NCBI GenBank assembly: GCA_964625145.1
Contig: CAZVAQ010000015.1
Location: 1 to 39,468, forward strand
Direction: 5' to 3'
Length of the DNA: 39,468 nt
Origin: CAYTRP01 sp964625145
GTDB taxonomy: Bacteria > Sumerlaeota > Sumerlaeia > SLMS01 > JAHLLQ01
A model generated the notes under the pieces. It was not told where the DNA came from. It saw only the letters and a list, made by a program, of their open reading frames with translations, and did not search any database. The position numbers and the translations under genes were made by a program. This document shows, piece by piece, positions 15,137 through 23,413 of the stretch (position 1 is the stretch's first letter; every line of letters begins with the position of its first letter).

Positions 15137-17518
15137 TCAATCCCGGCGTGCGCCGATCTTCTCGTCCTCGGGCTTCTTCTGACCACCCTTGAACAGCTCG
15201 GTTCCGCTGTAGTCGGTACGATCTTCCGGATCCGGTGCGCTCGTGCCATAGCGGTAGTAGCCCGTGTAGTAGTAAGCACGGTCGGCACGGCGAACACGAT
15301 TCTGGTGATTGTACACGACGCCCAGCAGACGCGCCTTCATGGACTGAAGCTGCGTGACGATCTTCTTGAACCCGTCGATGCGGGTGCGGCCGACACTGAC
15401 GACCAGAACCACACCGTCCACCTTGCGGCCGAGCACGAACGCGTCCGACATGCCGTGAAGCGGCGTGCTGTCGACGATGATGGTCTTGTAGCGCTCGCGC
15501 AGTTCGTCGAAGATGTCGGTCATCATCGGCGACTCGAGCAGCTCCACGGGGCATGGTGACTTCGGCCCCACGGGCATGATGTCGAGGTTCTCGATGCCTG
15601 TCGGCACGATGACGTTTTCAGAAGTCATCTGACCCGTCAGGACGTCCGAAAGGCCGGGGCGCTTGGGAACACCAAAAATGCGGTGAAGGCTTGGCAGCTT
15701 GAGGTCCGCATCCATCAGCAGCGTGCGCTCGCCCAAGGTCGCGAAGGAGATGGCCAGGTTCGCCGCGGCGGTGGACTTGCCCTCGGACGGGAAGCAGCTC
15801 GTCACCTGGATCAGTTGCGGGCTGTGGCCGGCGGTCGAGTACTGCAGCGATGTGCGCAACAGACGGAATGCCTCCGCCTCGGACGAATAGGGATCCACCG
15901 TGTGGATCAGGCGAATGACATTGCGCCGGCCCTTGCGGCGGCCAAACGGAACACGAATGGCATTGCCGCCCATGAACGGGATGAGACCCAGGGTGGGAAG
16001 ACCAAAGGTGCGCTCCACATTGCGCGGGTCGCTGATGGACATGTCGAGGAAGTTCAGGCCCAAGGCCAACGCGCAGCCGAAGAGGAAACCCATGACCGTG
16101 TAGATGGCCAGCGACCGCGTGACGCGCGGCTCGGTGGGGAAGGTGGGAACCTTGGCCCGGTCGGTGATGCTCACCTGGCCCGTCTCGGCGTCGCGGCCGA
16201 TGATGACCTGCTCATAGCGAGTCAACAGGGTGCGGTAGTTCTGTTGCTTGGTTTCGCGATCCAACTCCAGCGCGCGGATCGGATTCATCCGGAGCGAGAC
16301 GGCCTGGATGCGATCCTCCAGCGAGCGCTCGCTCTCCTCCAGGGCCGCGATCTCCGCCGCGATTGTCTTCATCTTCCCCACCTGCGTGTTGAAGATGTTC
16401 TCCTCCATGTTCTTCATGATCTTCTGGAGTTCCTCGATTCGCCGATTCAGGTTGAGGAGCTCGGGATTGCGGGCACCGGCGTCCGGCTCAAGGGCCACGC
16501 GCTGCAGCAGGAGAGTGCGCAGCTCCTTGTCCAAGGCGGAGTAGTCGGTATTCTGCGACAGCACGGCTATGCGCACGTCGGGGTCCGCGGCAACCTCCGG
16601 GTTGGCAAGCCGTTGCAGGCTGATGAGCTGGTTCTTCTTGCGCTCAAGCTCCGTCGTGATCTCCGCCATGTTTTCCAGAAGGACTCCGTGCCTTTCGGCC
16701 AGCATCCTGACGTCATCCTTGTTGTTCATGGCAAACAGGTTGTTGTCGATTTGCTCGAGCTCCTCCTGCGCCTGTTGCACCTCGCGCTTCAGGAAGTCGC
16801 GCGCCGTGTCGTACGTCTGGATCTTCTGATCCTCGATGAACTTCTTGAACTGGTTCGCGAACTCGTCGGCGATCTGCGCCGCCTTGATGTTGTCCCGATC
16901 GCGGACGATGATCTCGATCAGCTTGGTGTCCTGAAGCCTGCGCAGGGAGACCTTGTTCTGGAGGCTGGTGATGCGCGCCTGCTCCCGGGCGATCTCGGGC
17001 GAGATGGGGCGGGGCTTGGACTTGACGATGGATTGTGTGACAGCGATGCGGCTCCGGGTGATCCATTGGTTCAGGTAGTCGAGTGGCGAAAGCTCGGTGT
17101 TGCGCTCCGCGACCGGCTCGTCGCGGTCCATTCCCAAGGCCTCCAACACAGCCTTGGCAACGGCACCGCTGCGGATGATCTCCATCTGGGTGCGCAGTTC
17201 ATCGTGAATGTTCACCCGGCGGCCGATGTCGGCGAACTGGACAACCTCCAGGGATGTCGGCTCGTAGCGCACGACGGCGACTGCCGTGTAGATCGGCACG
17301 GCGCGGCTCAATTGCAGCGCGCCGACCGCCAGGAAGATGAAGACGCAGAAGACCACAAGCCAGCGCTTCTCCCAGATGACCCCGAGGTACTGGAGCACCT
17401 CGTTGGACTGGCTGGACTCCTGCTCGGCCTGGGGCTGCATGCCAACCATGGAAAGCAGGTCAAGCTGCTCCTGGGACAGGCTGCCGGAGTTTGATTGCCT
17501 CTGGGGGGAATTCTTCAC
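15137..17518 (-). CDS. Wzc/GumC-type polysaccharide co-polymerase and tyrosine autokinase
   Basis: Inner-membrane protein that sets polymer length and links polymerisation to export, regulated by tyrosine autophosphorylation. Positions are counted on the 811-residue frame opened by TTG 17572; I favour GTG 17518 (residue 19), which has AAGGA 10 bases upstream, giving about 793 residues. Seen: an N-terminal transmembrane helix (LVVFCVFIFLAVGAL), a Wzz-type periplasmic region with long coiled coils (about 210-440), a second helix (SLAIYTVMGFLFGCALALGL), then a BY-kinase domain with Walker A SEGKSTAAANLA (Lys ~599), Walker A' LMDADLKLPS (~621) and Walker B TIIVDSTP (~698-704). The C-terminus has a tyrosine cluster (AYYYTGYYRYG, ~766-776, plus one further on), the expected autophosphorylation site. 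Last gene of the EPS operon, 72 bases after the export lipoprotein gene. An EpsG/ExoP-like name would also fit. Confidence 0.93.
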   Translation of the reverse strand: MKNSPQRQSNSGSLSQEQLDLLSMVGMQPQAEQESSQSNEVLQYLGVIWEKRWLVVFCVFIFLAVGALQLSRAVPIYTAVAVVRYEPTSLEVVQFADIGRRVNIHDELRTQMEIIRSGAVAKAVLEALGMDRDEPVAERNTELSPLDYLNQWITRSRIAVTQSIVKSKPRPISPEIAREQARITSLQNKVSLRRLQDTKLIEIIVRDRDNIKAAQIADEFANQFKKFIEDQKIQTYDTARDFLKREVQQAQEELEQIDNNLFAMNNKDDVRMLAERHGVLLENMAEITTELERKKNQLISLQRLANPEVAADPDVRIAVLSQNTDYSALDKELRTLLLQRVALEPDAGARNPELLNLNRRIEELQKIMKNMEENIFNTQVGKMKTIAAEIAALEESERSLEDRIQAVSLRMNPIRALELDRETKQQNYRTLLTRYEQVIIGRDAETGQVSITDRAKVPTFPTEPRVTRSLAIYTVMGFLFGCALALGLNFLDMSISDPRNVERTFGLPTLGLIPFMGGNAIRVPFGRRKGRRNVIRLIHTVDPYSSEAEAFRLLRTSLQYSTAGHSPQLIQVTSCFPSEGKSTAAANLAISFATLGERTLLMDADLKLPSLHRIFGVPKRPGLSDVLTGQMTSENVIVPTGIENLDIMPVGPKSPCPVELLESPMMTDIFDELRERYKTIIVDSTPLHGMSDAFVLGRKVDGVVLVVSVGRTRIDGFKKIVTQLQSMKARLLGVVYNHQNRVRRADRAYYYTGYYRYGTSAPDPEDRTDYSGTELFKGGQKKPEDEKIGARRD

Positions 17519-17590
17519 GAGACTGCCATCCTTGTGGTGATTCAGTGATTCCGGCCCGCGGCCGTAGTTCAACCAACTCTGGCCTTGGGG

Positions 17591-18736
17591 TTAGGCGCCC
17601 GGATTGTAGGTGCCCGAGACACCCGTGCTGATGGAGGCGCGGAAGAACTTGCCCAGCCACTCCAGCGTGGCGCGGGTTCCGTGCATCCGCACAAGGACTG
17701 TGTCGCCGTCCGCCAGGTAAAAGTCCTCGGTCTTGCGCTTCATGATGTTGCGGATATTCATCTCATAGGTGACGAGTTGCCCGTCGGGGTAGACACGGGT
17801 CACCTCAAGCGTGGAGGCGGCTCCGAACCGCAGCCCGTCAACATCGTTGAGCGTCTCGGCAACGGTACGGACCTTTGGGCCCATGTAGACGACTTGGGGG
17901 TTCTTTGCCCAGCCGTGAATGTGCACGGTCCCTGCAGGGGGCACATAGACGATATCGTTGGGCGAGAGTGGGATATTGTAACGCATGGTGCTGTCGCGGC
18001 TGAATTCTTCCAACGGGATGGTGATCTCCTCCCGCGGGATGATCTCGCCATCGACCGTCAACATCTGGAGGATTTCCTCCAGGGACAGTTTCGCGCGCAT
18101 GTCGCTGGTCAGGCGCTCGCGATAGACCCGGACGACACGAGCCGGCGCCAACCCCCCGCCGGGACCGCCGGGTGAGAGTCCACCAGCACGGAAGATGGCA
18201 TCCTGCAGAGTATCGCCGTAGAAGTAAGGGAACTTGCCCGGATCGCGGACAGAACCAATGATGGAGAGCACATTCTGCGCATAATAGACGACGCGCACGA
18301 CGGGTTGTGGGTCGCTGTAGAACTCGGAGTAGGCTACGTTGAGGTCTTCCTGCAACTGGGCAGGGGTCTTTCCGATGACGCGAATGGCGCCGATCGGGTG
18401 CAGGCTGAGCGTCGGGCTCTCGGTGAGCTCGAACTCGATCCCGCGACCTTCACGCCCCATCAGGGGATTGTTCTGCTGAACCCCGGTGAGACTGATCTCG
18501 ATGATGTCGCCGGGTGCCAGATAGTAATCGCGCTCCATCATGGCGGGAACCTGGCGGCTCATCACCTCGCGGACCTTTGCCAGGTCGACCTGTCCCGTGA
18601 AATCGACACTGCGCCCGACAATGCGGCGGTTGGCATTATGCCAGCAACCGGTCGTGGCGATCAAAACCACCGTCAAGGCGGCTGCCATCAGATATCTGGC
18701 GCCGGCCGGAAGGCCAACCCGTTGGATGCTCGTCAT
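17591..18736 (-). CDS. Polysaccharide export outer-membrane lipoprotein (Wza/OPX family)
   Basis: Outer-membrane channel subunit through which capsule or exopolysaccharide leaves the cell. 381 residues from ATG 18736. The N-terminus has a positive start, a hydrophobic core (LMAAALTVVLIATTGC) and a lipobox-like TTGC, so Cys31 is the likely lipidation site. The Poly_export domain begins at YYLAPGDIIEISLTG (about 71-85) with GAIRVIGKTPAQLQEDL, followed by SLBB-like segments (VLSIIGSVRDPGKFPYF and TVHIHGWAKNPQVVYMGPK). The C-terminus, KFFRASISTGVSGTYNPGA, is near where Wza's transmembrane helix lies but is only weakly hydrophobic. Its start overlaps the upstream stop by ATGA (18733-18736), showing coupling to the O-antigen-ligase-like gene, and the tyrosine-kinase gene follows. 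Confidence 0.93.
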   Translation of the reverse strand: MTSIQRVGLPAGARYLMAAALTVVLIATTGCWHNANRRIVGRSVDFTGQVDLAKVREVMSRQVPAMMERDYYLAPGDIIEISLTGVQQNNPLMGREGRGIEFELTESPTLSLHPIGAIRVIGKTPAQLQEDLNVAYSEFYSDPQPVVRVVYYAQNVLSIIGSVRDPGKFPYFYGDTLQDAIFRAGGLSPGGPGGGLAPARVVRVYRERLTSDMRAKLSLEEILQMLTVDGEIIPREEITIPLEEFSRDSTMRYNIPLSPNDIVYVPPAGTVHIHGWAKNPQVVYMGPKVRTVAETLNDVDGLRFGAASTLEVTRVYPDGQLVTYEMNIRNIMKRKTEDFYLADGDTVLVRMHGTRATLEWLGKFFRASISTGVSGTYNPGA

Positions 18737-20253
18737 GGTTCCTCAAAGTCCCCCAATGCTGGATGAGCTGGCTGTTGGCGGCCTCCACCGGACCGCCTTT
18801 TCACGATCGAAAGACACCCCTCGTTCAGTGACAAGGCCAATACGATCAAGAAGACGTAGCCGGTGAGGGGGATTCGCAAGTGAAAATCGGCGAAGGAGTG
18901 CACCAGACAGCCCAAGGCGCCCGCCAACGCGGCCCTTTGGAGAAAGCGCTCCGACCAGGTGTGGGCGATTTGGACCTCGGTCCACTCCCGGAGAATGGAC
19001 CTGACCAGGGGGAGCATAAGTCCAAGCAGGACAAACGTTACCGGGATTCCCATCTCCGCCGCCAATTGGACTGGGTCACTGTGAGTCCGGACCGGCGCCT
19101 TGGTCATGGGCAGGTCCGCCTTCCAAGTTAGGACTCCTTCCACCCCTTCGAGGCCCAGCCCCACCCATGGGCTCTCCAGAAGCCCCGCCAGGGAAGCGCG
19201 CATGTATTCCACACGCCCCGCGTCCCCCAAGATGTCAGTGCTCTCCACCCGGCCCATCAGGCGCTCCCGCACGTCGGCGGATTCCAAGATCATGACTCCG
19301 GCGGCGCCGACCAGCAGCAAGCCGGCTGCGCCGCTGGCAAGGCTCCTCAGATCGAGATAGATCTCCTCGTTCTGCAGCTCGCGCATGCGGCCATACCATT
19401 CCACGATCAGCCAGACTCCGATGATGATGCCGGCAATGAAGATGGATCCGCGGGAGAAACTGGTGAGCCAACCCGCCACGACAAGGAGGGCGATTCCGTA
19501 GAGAATAAGGAGCGGATTCGAACCCGAGGTCAGTTTCCCGCGCAGGAAGGGGACAAGCTTTTGAGATTGGACCAGACTGGCAAATATCAGCGGTATGCCC
19601 AAGGCCACCAGCGCGGCATGGTGATTGGAGTTGAAAAGGGCGCCATAGGTGCGCCCCACGCCGGTGGCGACATAGGTGTAGAGACCCCACAGTCCCTCAA
19701 AGGAGGTGGCAAGAACGACGATCAGAATCAGATGGATCGCGCAGGAGCGCCGCGCCGCCAGAAGGCAGCAGCTCCCCATCAATCCCCACGCCGAAACCAG
19801 ATAGGACCACGTGCGCCATCCACGCTCGCTGTTCACAGCCAGAGGCAGGTGCTCGGGACGTTCCATGCCGATGCCGGCCATGGACTCCGCCAGATCGCTC
19901 CATAGAGGCGATACGGATGTGACAAGGCCACTGGGATACCAGACTAGTTGGAGACCCGACCAGACGACCACGACGGTGAATGCTGCCATGAACCACAGGC
20001 TGGCCCGCATTGTCCGCTCCTGCCAACGGCCGAGCAGCAAACCCGCCACGGCCCATGTCCCCAGGAATGCGCAGCCACCATTGACCATCCACATCCATCG
20101 CGGAATCTGCGCATAGCCACCGGTTAGGAAGCCACCAAGCAGAATGCCGACGATGATGAGCTCCGCCACGAAGTCCCCGACCCTGACGAACAGGGGAGGC
20201 GGTATCCGGGGACGACGGCGATAGTTGATGATGGCATCGGAAGAGGCGGTCAT
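18733..20253 (-). CDS. O-antigen ligase/polymerase-like membrane protein (Wzy_C family)
   Basis: Inner-membrane protein with about a dozen hydrophobic helices, 506 residues, matching the O-antigen ligase (Wzy_C/RfaL) superfamily. In this operon it is most likely the polymerase that joins lipid-linked repeat units in the periplasm. Seen: the typical periplasmic signature GALFNSNHHAALVALGIPL (near 225-243), the Arg-containing LTSFSRGSIFIAGI, then a loop GRVEYMRASLAGLLESPWVGLGLEG and THSDPVQLAAEMGIP, where the family's conserved Arg and His lie. Both ends overlap neighbours by ATGA (20250-20253 and 18733-18736), so three proteins are made together. Polymerase versus ligase cannot be decided by sequence alone; with Wza and Wzc following, polymerase is favoured. 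Confidence 0.85.
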   Translation of the reverse strand: MTASSDAIINYRRRPRIPPPLFVRVGDFVAELIIVGILLGGFLTGGYAQIPRWMWMVNGGCAFLGTWAVAGLLLGRWQERTMRASLWFMAAFTVVVVWSGLQLVWYPSGLVTSVSPLWSDLAESMAGIGMERPEHLPLAVNSERGWRTWSYLVSAWGLMGSCCLLAARRSCAIHLILIVVLATSFEGLWGLYTYVATGVGRTYGALFNSNHHAALVALGIPLIFASLVQSQKLVPFLRGKLTSGSNPLLILYGIALLVVAGWLTSFSRGSIFIAGIIIGVWLIVEWYGRMRELQNEEIYLDLRSLASGAAGLLLVGAAGVMILESADVRERLMGRVESTDILGDAGRVEYMRASLAGLLESPWVGLGLEGVEGVLTWKADLPMTKAPVRTHSDPVQLAAEMGIPVTFVLLGLMLPLVRSILREWTEVQIAHTWSERFLQRAALAGALGCLVHSFADFHLRIPLTGYVFLIVLALSLNEGCLSIVKRRSGGGRQQPAHPALGDFEEP

Positions 20254-21548
20254 TGCTCGGCCTCTTCCGAAAGGTCGACAAAGGTGACGCCATCAATGTA
20301 CAGACGCGTCAACTGATCGGCGGCGTCCAGACCGCGGCGCTCCCAATCCAACTCGAGATTGAGAATATCCGCGCGCGGCTGAGCGGGAAGTTTCAAGGTC
20401 AGGTCCGCCGCACCCGCCACGCGGGGATCCGTCTTCGGCCCATGAATCAGATCACTCCCTGTTCGCACCCGAAAAGTCAGTTCCCCCCCATAGAACGGCT
20501 CCTGCCGGACGTGTATCGTAATGGATAGAGGTTTGTTGGGAGGAACGACCGTGCGATAGATCGGCCATCGCACGCGCCGCCCGGCCTCCGAGCCGATCGC
20601 AAACTCCAGACGACCGGCCTCCGGCGCCGCTCCTCCACTGGCTGCCTCCCATCGCACGGCCACGTCGGCGGCGTCCTGCGGAACCTGCCAACCCAGGGGG
20701 AATGTTCCTGCGCGGGCAGGAAGCGACAGGTCGATGTTGCTCACAAACAAGCCGGGGACCGGCTCCTGCAGTTCGACATCCTCCATCTCCCAGAGCAACA
20801 GAAGGATGTGATAGCGCTTGGTACGCTCAAGGAGGACCGCCAGACGCCTGCGGAAATCCGGCTCGCGCACGACTTCCGGCGGGAGTTGCCGGATGGCATC
20901 CTCCACCCGTGAGGGGTCCGCGTCGATAATGGCACTGGTCATGGCGTATAGCTCGTCGCTGGTGAGCCCGGTCCCGCCGACTATCTCGAAGATCTGCCGG
21001 GGGGAGACGCCGATGCCTGCCAACTCTCCCGCTGCTTCCTCGCGAAACGGCGAACCCAGACGCCCGACGTTCCGGGCGATGTTGATGGCGCGCTCCTGGT
21101 CGCCAAGCAATCCCCACAACCGAATGGCCTGGATGCGCTGGATCGGGTAGCGGGGATCGATCTGGTCAGATACATTCAAGGCCGCGCGGGCCTCCTGCGA
21201 CATGTTCCTGAATAGTTGAAATCGGGCTGCTTGCACCCAAAGCGTTGAATCCAATGGATGAAGGGGAAGGACAGTCGAAACCTCCTCAAACGCCCGGTCA
21301 TAGTTTGGCGGAAAGACCTCCTGAGTGTACACTTCAGCCAGGCGCGACCGGCTGCGGGCGCGATTCGGAATAGGGATGCCCGCCTCGGTGGCTTCGATGA
21401 TTTGTCGGGGAGAGCCATTGAGCAGGCGCGAGAAATTGCGGTCCACCGTCATCCGCTGGTGAATACCGACAGTCCACCACGTCAGCAGCACTGCCGTGAC
21501 GATCAGCAGAATCGTGTAGGGAATCGGATGGTGAAGCTTCAAAGGCAA
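20250..21548 (-). CDS. Membrane-anchored helical-repeat protein of the EPS operon, function unknown
   Basis: 432 residues. The start appears to be TTG 21548 with only a weak ribosome site, 33 bases after the glycosyltransferase stop; an in-frame TGA closes the frame just upstream. One N-terminal transmembrane helix (YTILLIVTAVLLTWWTVGI, about 11-29) would leave the rest in the periplasm. Residues about 40-270 are helical and look like degenerate TPR units (for example DRAFEEVSTVLPLHPLDSTLWVQ, here quoted in part, and QEARAALNVSDQIDPRYP). The last ~150 residues are beta-rich (LDLTLPARAG-like start, ADLTLKLPAQPRADILNLEL) and resemble a carbohydrate-binding sandwich, but I recognise no family. 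Its fixed place between glycosyltransferase and polymerase, overlapping the latter by ATGA, suggests a role in assembly or chain handling. Confidence 0.8.
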   Translation of the reverse strand: MPLKLHHPIPYTILLIVTAVLLTWWTVGIHQRMTVDRNFSRLLNGSPRQIIEATEAGIPIPNRARSRSRLAEVYTQEVFPPNYDRAFEEVSTVLPLHPLDSTLWVQAARFQLFRNMSQEARAALNVSDQIDPRYPIQRIQAIRLWGLLGDQERAINIARNVGRLGSPFREEAAGELAGIGVSPRQIFEIVGGTGLTSDELYAMTSAIIDADPSRVEDAIRQLPPEVVREPDFRRRLAVLLERTKRYHILLLLWEMEDVELQEPVPGLFVSNIDLSLPARAGTFPLGWQVPQDAADVAVRWEAASGGAAPEAGRLEFAIGSEAGRRVRWPIYRTVVPPNKPLSITIHVRQEPFYGGELTFRVRTGSDLIHGPKTDPRVAGAADLTLKLPAQPRADILNLELDWERRGLDAADQLTRLYIDGVTFVDLSEEAEQ

Positions 21549-21581
21549 CTCGGCGGTCTGCGAACTTGGCAGGGGGCGCCG

Positions 21582-22907
21582 TCAATCCAGCGATCGCGGA
21601 GGGTGGTCCTGATCCGCGAGGGGGGTGGGCCCCGGCGCCATGCGTCTGAGAGAGGCAGCAATGGCCCGCGGATGGCGGCCCCTGAGACCTCGCTCCCGAA
21701 TCACCTCTTGAAAGAGGCGGCCAAAACGGGCGCAAGCGCGTTTGCGGTCAAACCACTTCTCGAAATAGGCCCGGCCGGAGATTCCCATCTGCCGGGTGCG
21801 TTCAAGATCGGTCGCCAGGGACTTCACGGCGTCGACGAAACCTTGGGCGTCGTCCGGATCAACCCGCACTCCGCAGTTCGCATCCCGCAGGATCTGGGCG
21901 ATCTCGTTGTTGGGGCTCCCCACAAAGAGCACCGGACGGGCGGCGGCCATGACGCCATAGACCTTGCTGGGTACGAGCAAGCCATCGAACTTGGGATCCA
22001 GGGTGATCAGGTGGGCTTCCGGCGCCGAGAGCGAATGCGACAGGTTCTCGCGTTCCTGGTAGGGCAGGAAACGCACGGTGCCGCTTTCCTGAAGGTGCCC
22101 CAACTTGCTGCGCAACTCCTCGGACTTCTTGCCGGCACCCACGAAAAGGAAATCGAAGGGATGCCCCCGCTCCAGGCTCTTGATCCCTTTCACGACGGAG
22201 TCAAAAGTGTGGCAGGTGCCCATGTTGCCGGAGTACATGACCGTGAAGCGATCGGTTCGCAAATGCTCGCGGCGGAATTCGTTGTCCTCGTCCAGGACCG
22301 GGTAGATCTGCTGGATGCAGGCCCAGGTTTGGATCACCTCGATATTGCGCTCGGCGATCCCCTTGCGCACGAGGGCCTGCTTCATGTCCGAGCCGAGAAC
22401 GACCACGCGATTCGCGGTGCGGTAGCTGACCTGGCCCAGCAGGGACCAGATCCCCGAGATGGGGCCGAACTTCTTCAAGACACCGGCGCGCGTGGCGATG
22501 TCCGGGTAGATGTCCATGACCCAGTAGACGAACTTGCTCCGGCGGAACAGACGGGTCCATCCACCCAAAAGGGAAATCATGGGCGGGGTGGTGAGCACCA
22601 CCACCACATCGGGCCGGGGCAGGGTCTGGGACTTGAAGAAGGCCCGGGCGTAAAAGGAGGCGTAGCCCTTCAGGCGGTCCCGGATTCTTTCCCGGGATTG
22701 GGTGGCCAGGCTCACCCGATGGACATGAACCCCGTTGATGACTTCCTCGGCTGGCAGGCGAATCTCGCGACCGTCATAGAGTGCATCGCCAGCCAACACA
22801 TGCACTTCGGCGCCCTGGGAGGACAGGTCCTCGCACAGGTCAGCCATCAACTGCGCGGTCGCCGCAAAATCCGGCGAGTAATACTGGTTGATGAAGAGGT
22901 AGCGCAT
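21582..22907 (-). CDS. Glycosyltransferase family 4 (WbuB-like)
   Basis: Retaining GT-B glycosyltransferase adding a sugar to the lipid-linked repeat unit on the cytoplasmic face. About 441 residues from ATG 22907; the frame extends 14 codons upstream to a TTG without homology. N-terminal domain: MRYLFINQYYSPDFAATAQL, glycine-turn start, GVHVHRV, and VVLTTPPMISLLGG. C-terminal donor-binding domain: VMYSGNMGTCHTFD, FLFVGAGKKSEEL, VRFLPYQERENL, and the family E-x7-E-like region PSKVYGVMAAARPVLFVG followed by SPNNEIAQIL, where the usual first Glu of EX7E appears as the residue before LVPSK. This arrangement is typical of WbuB/colanic-acid-type transferases that use N-acetylated sugars. It is the first gene of the minus-strand EPS operon. 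Confidence 0.92.
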   Translation of the reverse strand: MRYLFINQYYSPDFAATAQLMADLCEDLSSQGAEVHVLAGDALYDGREIRLPAEEVINGVHVHRVSLATQSRERIRDRLKGYASFYARAFFKSQTLPRPDVVVVLTTPPMISLLGGWTRLFRRSKFVYWVMDIYPDIATRAGVLKKFGPISGIWSLLGQVSYRTANRVVVLGSDMKQALVRKGIAERNIEVIQTWACIQQIYPVLDEDNEFRREHLRTDRFTVMYSGNMGTCHTFDSVVKGIKSLERGHPFDFLFVGAGKKSEELRSKLGHLQESGTVRFLPYQERENLSHSLSAPEAHLITLDPKFDGLLVPSKVYGVMAAARPVLFVGSPNNEIAQILRDANCGVRVDPDDAQGFVDAVKSLATDLERTRQMGISGRAYFEKWFDRKRACARFGRLFQEVIRERGLRGRHPRAIAASLRRMAPGPTPLADQDHPPRSLD

Positions 22908-23413
22908 TTTTGCTTCGGTTTCCGTTCCACGCTCTGGACTCGTCCCCAACTGGAACCGCTTTGCCGCCCGACCCCCGAGGTGCCTCGCTCCGGTAATTAT
23001 TCCAAACCGGCGATTGGAGACACAACTTCGCCCGGTCAGGACATTCCCTGCAGCGTACGCCGACGCTTTCGGGTTGTCACTCCCGTGCTTCGCCCCACTC
23101 CGCCCTGCGGCAAGTTCTGCCGCCCCCCGTCGGTCACTTCCTTGTGATTCGTCATCGCTGCCATGACGGGAGTCGAGCGGAATTTTGTCCCAAGGCGGAT
23201 TCTGGATCGCTCCAGATGACTCAAGATCGTGGACTTGTCCCCGATTTTGGGGGAAAATTCCCCCAACAGGAAGACATTTTTTTGTCCCTGCCGCCGCATT
23301 ACTACAAAAACATCATCGTTGCAGAGAGATGGCGTTTGCGACTTGATCCCCAGCCAGCGGCACCCCTAGCTTTCTGTCAACTGGTGCCAACGTCCACTTG
23401 GAATAGGTCCTCC
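22908..23413. promoter_or_regulatory. Divergent intergenic region between the EPS operon and its probable regulator
   Basis: 506 bases between the glycosyltransferase and the NtrC-type regulator genes. No gene is convincing. Two perfect inverted repeats stand out: TCTGGA-TCGC-TCCAGA at 23201-23216, and the 20-base TTGGGGGAA-AA-TTCCCCCAA at 23247-23266, followed 10 bases later by seven T (23277-23283). The second could be a protein-binding site or a plus-strand attenuator hairpin, though the distance to the T-run is long for a terminator. I searched both strands for the sigma-54 pattern (TGGCAC-N5-TTGC) and found no good match. Confidence 0.4.

Noticed and set aside
15683..17494. 603-codon plus-strand open frame opposite the tyrosine kinase gene
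   Set aside because: Low-complexity Arg/Leu/Asp composition typical of reverse-strand frames; the minus strand has complete Walker and Wzz motifs.
21258..23147. 629-codon plus-strand open frame opposite the glycosyltransferase
   Set aside because: Antisense shadow with no motif; the minus strand encodes a clear GT4 enzyme.
22908..23413. Sigma-54 promoter for the EPS operon
   Set aside because: The best candidates near 23115-23130 have wrong spacing between the GG and GC elements.
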